From the NCBI GenBank assembly GCA_002791595.1, contig PFXJ01000024.1, forward strand, positions 33,339 to 69,249: a stretch of 35,911 nt of DNA, read 5' to 3'. Positions 35,908-35,911 of this stretch are shown piece after piece. This DNA comes from a candidate division Zixibacteria bacterium CG_4_9_14_3_um_filter_46_8. GTDB lineage: Bacteria; Zixibacteria; MSB-5A5; UM-FILTER-46-8. The notes below the pieces were generated by a model. It was not told the DNA's origin, did no database searches, and was given only the letters and a program-made list of their open reading frames with translations. Within the stretch, counting starts at the first letter, position 1; each line of letters opens with the position of its first letter. The position numbers and the translations under genes were made by a program.

Positions 35908-35911
35908 AGCT

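Overview
The window looks like chromosomal DNA of an uncultured, diderm, probably anaerobic or facultatively anaerobic bacterium. Outer-membrane machinery is present (LolA, BamD, a YdbH/YdbL-like pair). Two secreted proteins end in 'NYPNPFN...SGIYFxKL' tails, the FlgD-like/type-A sorting domains common in the FCB-associated candidate phyla (Zixibacteria, KSB1, Cloacimonetes and relatives). Together with moderate GC and TolB-propeller/TPR giants this suggests a Zixibacteria-like lineage. That placement is inference; no rRNA or tRNA is visible.

Layout. (1) 1-2760, plus strand: the end of a b6f/bc-type cytochrome b, a membrane-anchored nine-haem cytochrome c that probably serves as its electron acceptor, and a single-domain response regulator. 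(2) 2793-4745, minus strand: an ECF transporter S component preceded by a SAM methyltransferase, and a double-receiver protein whose first receiver is degenerate. (3) 4982-6514, plus strand: a secreted clan GH-A-like glycosidase, followed by about 500 bases without a gene. (4) 7024-9533, minus strand: two secreted proteins with sorting tails. The first to be transcribed is a subtilase-propeptide-like protein broken by an apparent one-base frameshift; the second carries a palindromic repeat inside its coding sequence. (5) 9830-11911, minus strand: groES-groEL under a perfect CIRCE operator. Upstream is a repeat-rich intergenic stretch. (6) 12179-15576, minus strand: a serine-biosynthesis operon, DUF1015-serA-serC, with promoter and terminator-like hairpin. 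(7) 15658-25961, minus strand: a tight gene train ftsK-lolA-rimO-slt-unknown-bamD-nadD-polA-coaE with short or overlapping junctions. (8) 26012-35911, minus strand: a YdbH/AsmA-like protein (truncated by the window edge), a YdbL-like (DUF1318) lipoprotein, and a 2,660-residue secreted giant.

The most unusual object is that giant: signal peptide, TolB/PD40 propeller with an inserted calcium-type loop, TPRs, a CHAT-like domain, more TPRs, and a second CHAT-like domain. By eye, both CHAT folds have lost the His/Cys protease dyad. It is closely spaced with envelope lipid-trafficking-type genes upstream and the ftsK-lolA-bamD train downstream, which suggests a scaffold or sensor role at the envelope rather than a protease.

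Several small palindromic repeats are scattered in the window: hairpins with a 'CGAT..AATCG' apex, a GGTCTTGACCTAC family, and a three-arm repeat upstream of groESL. They look like REP/MITE-type elements.
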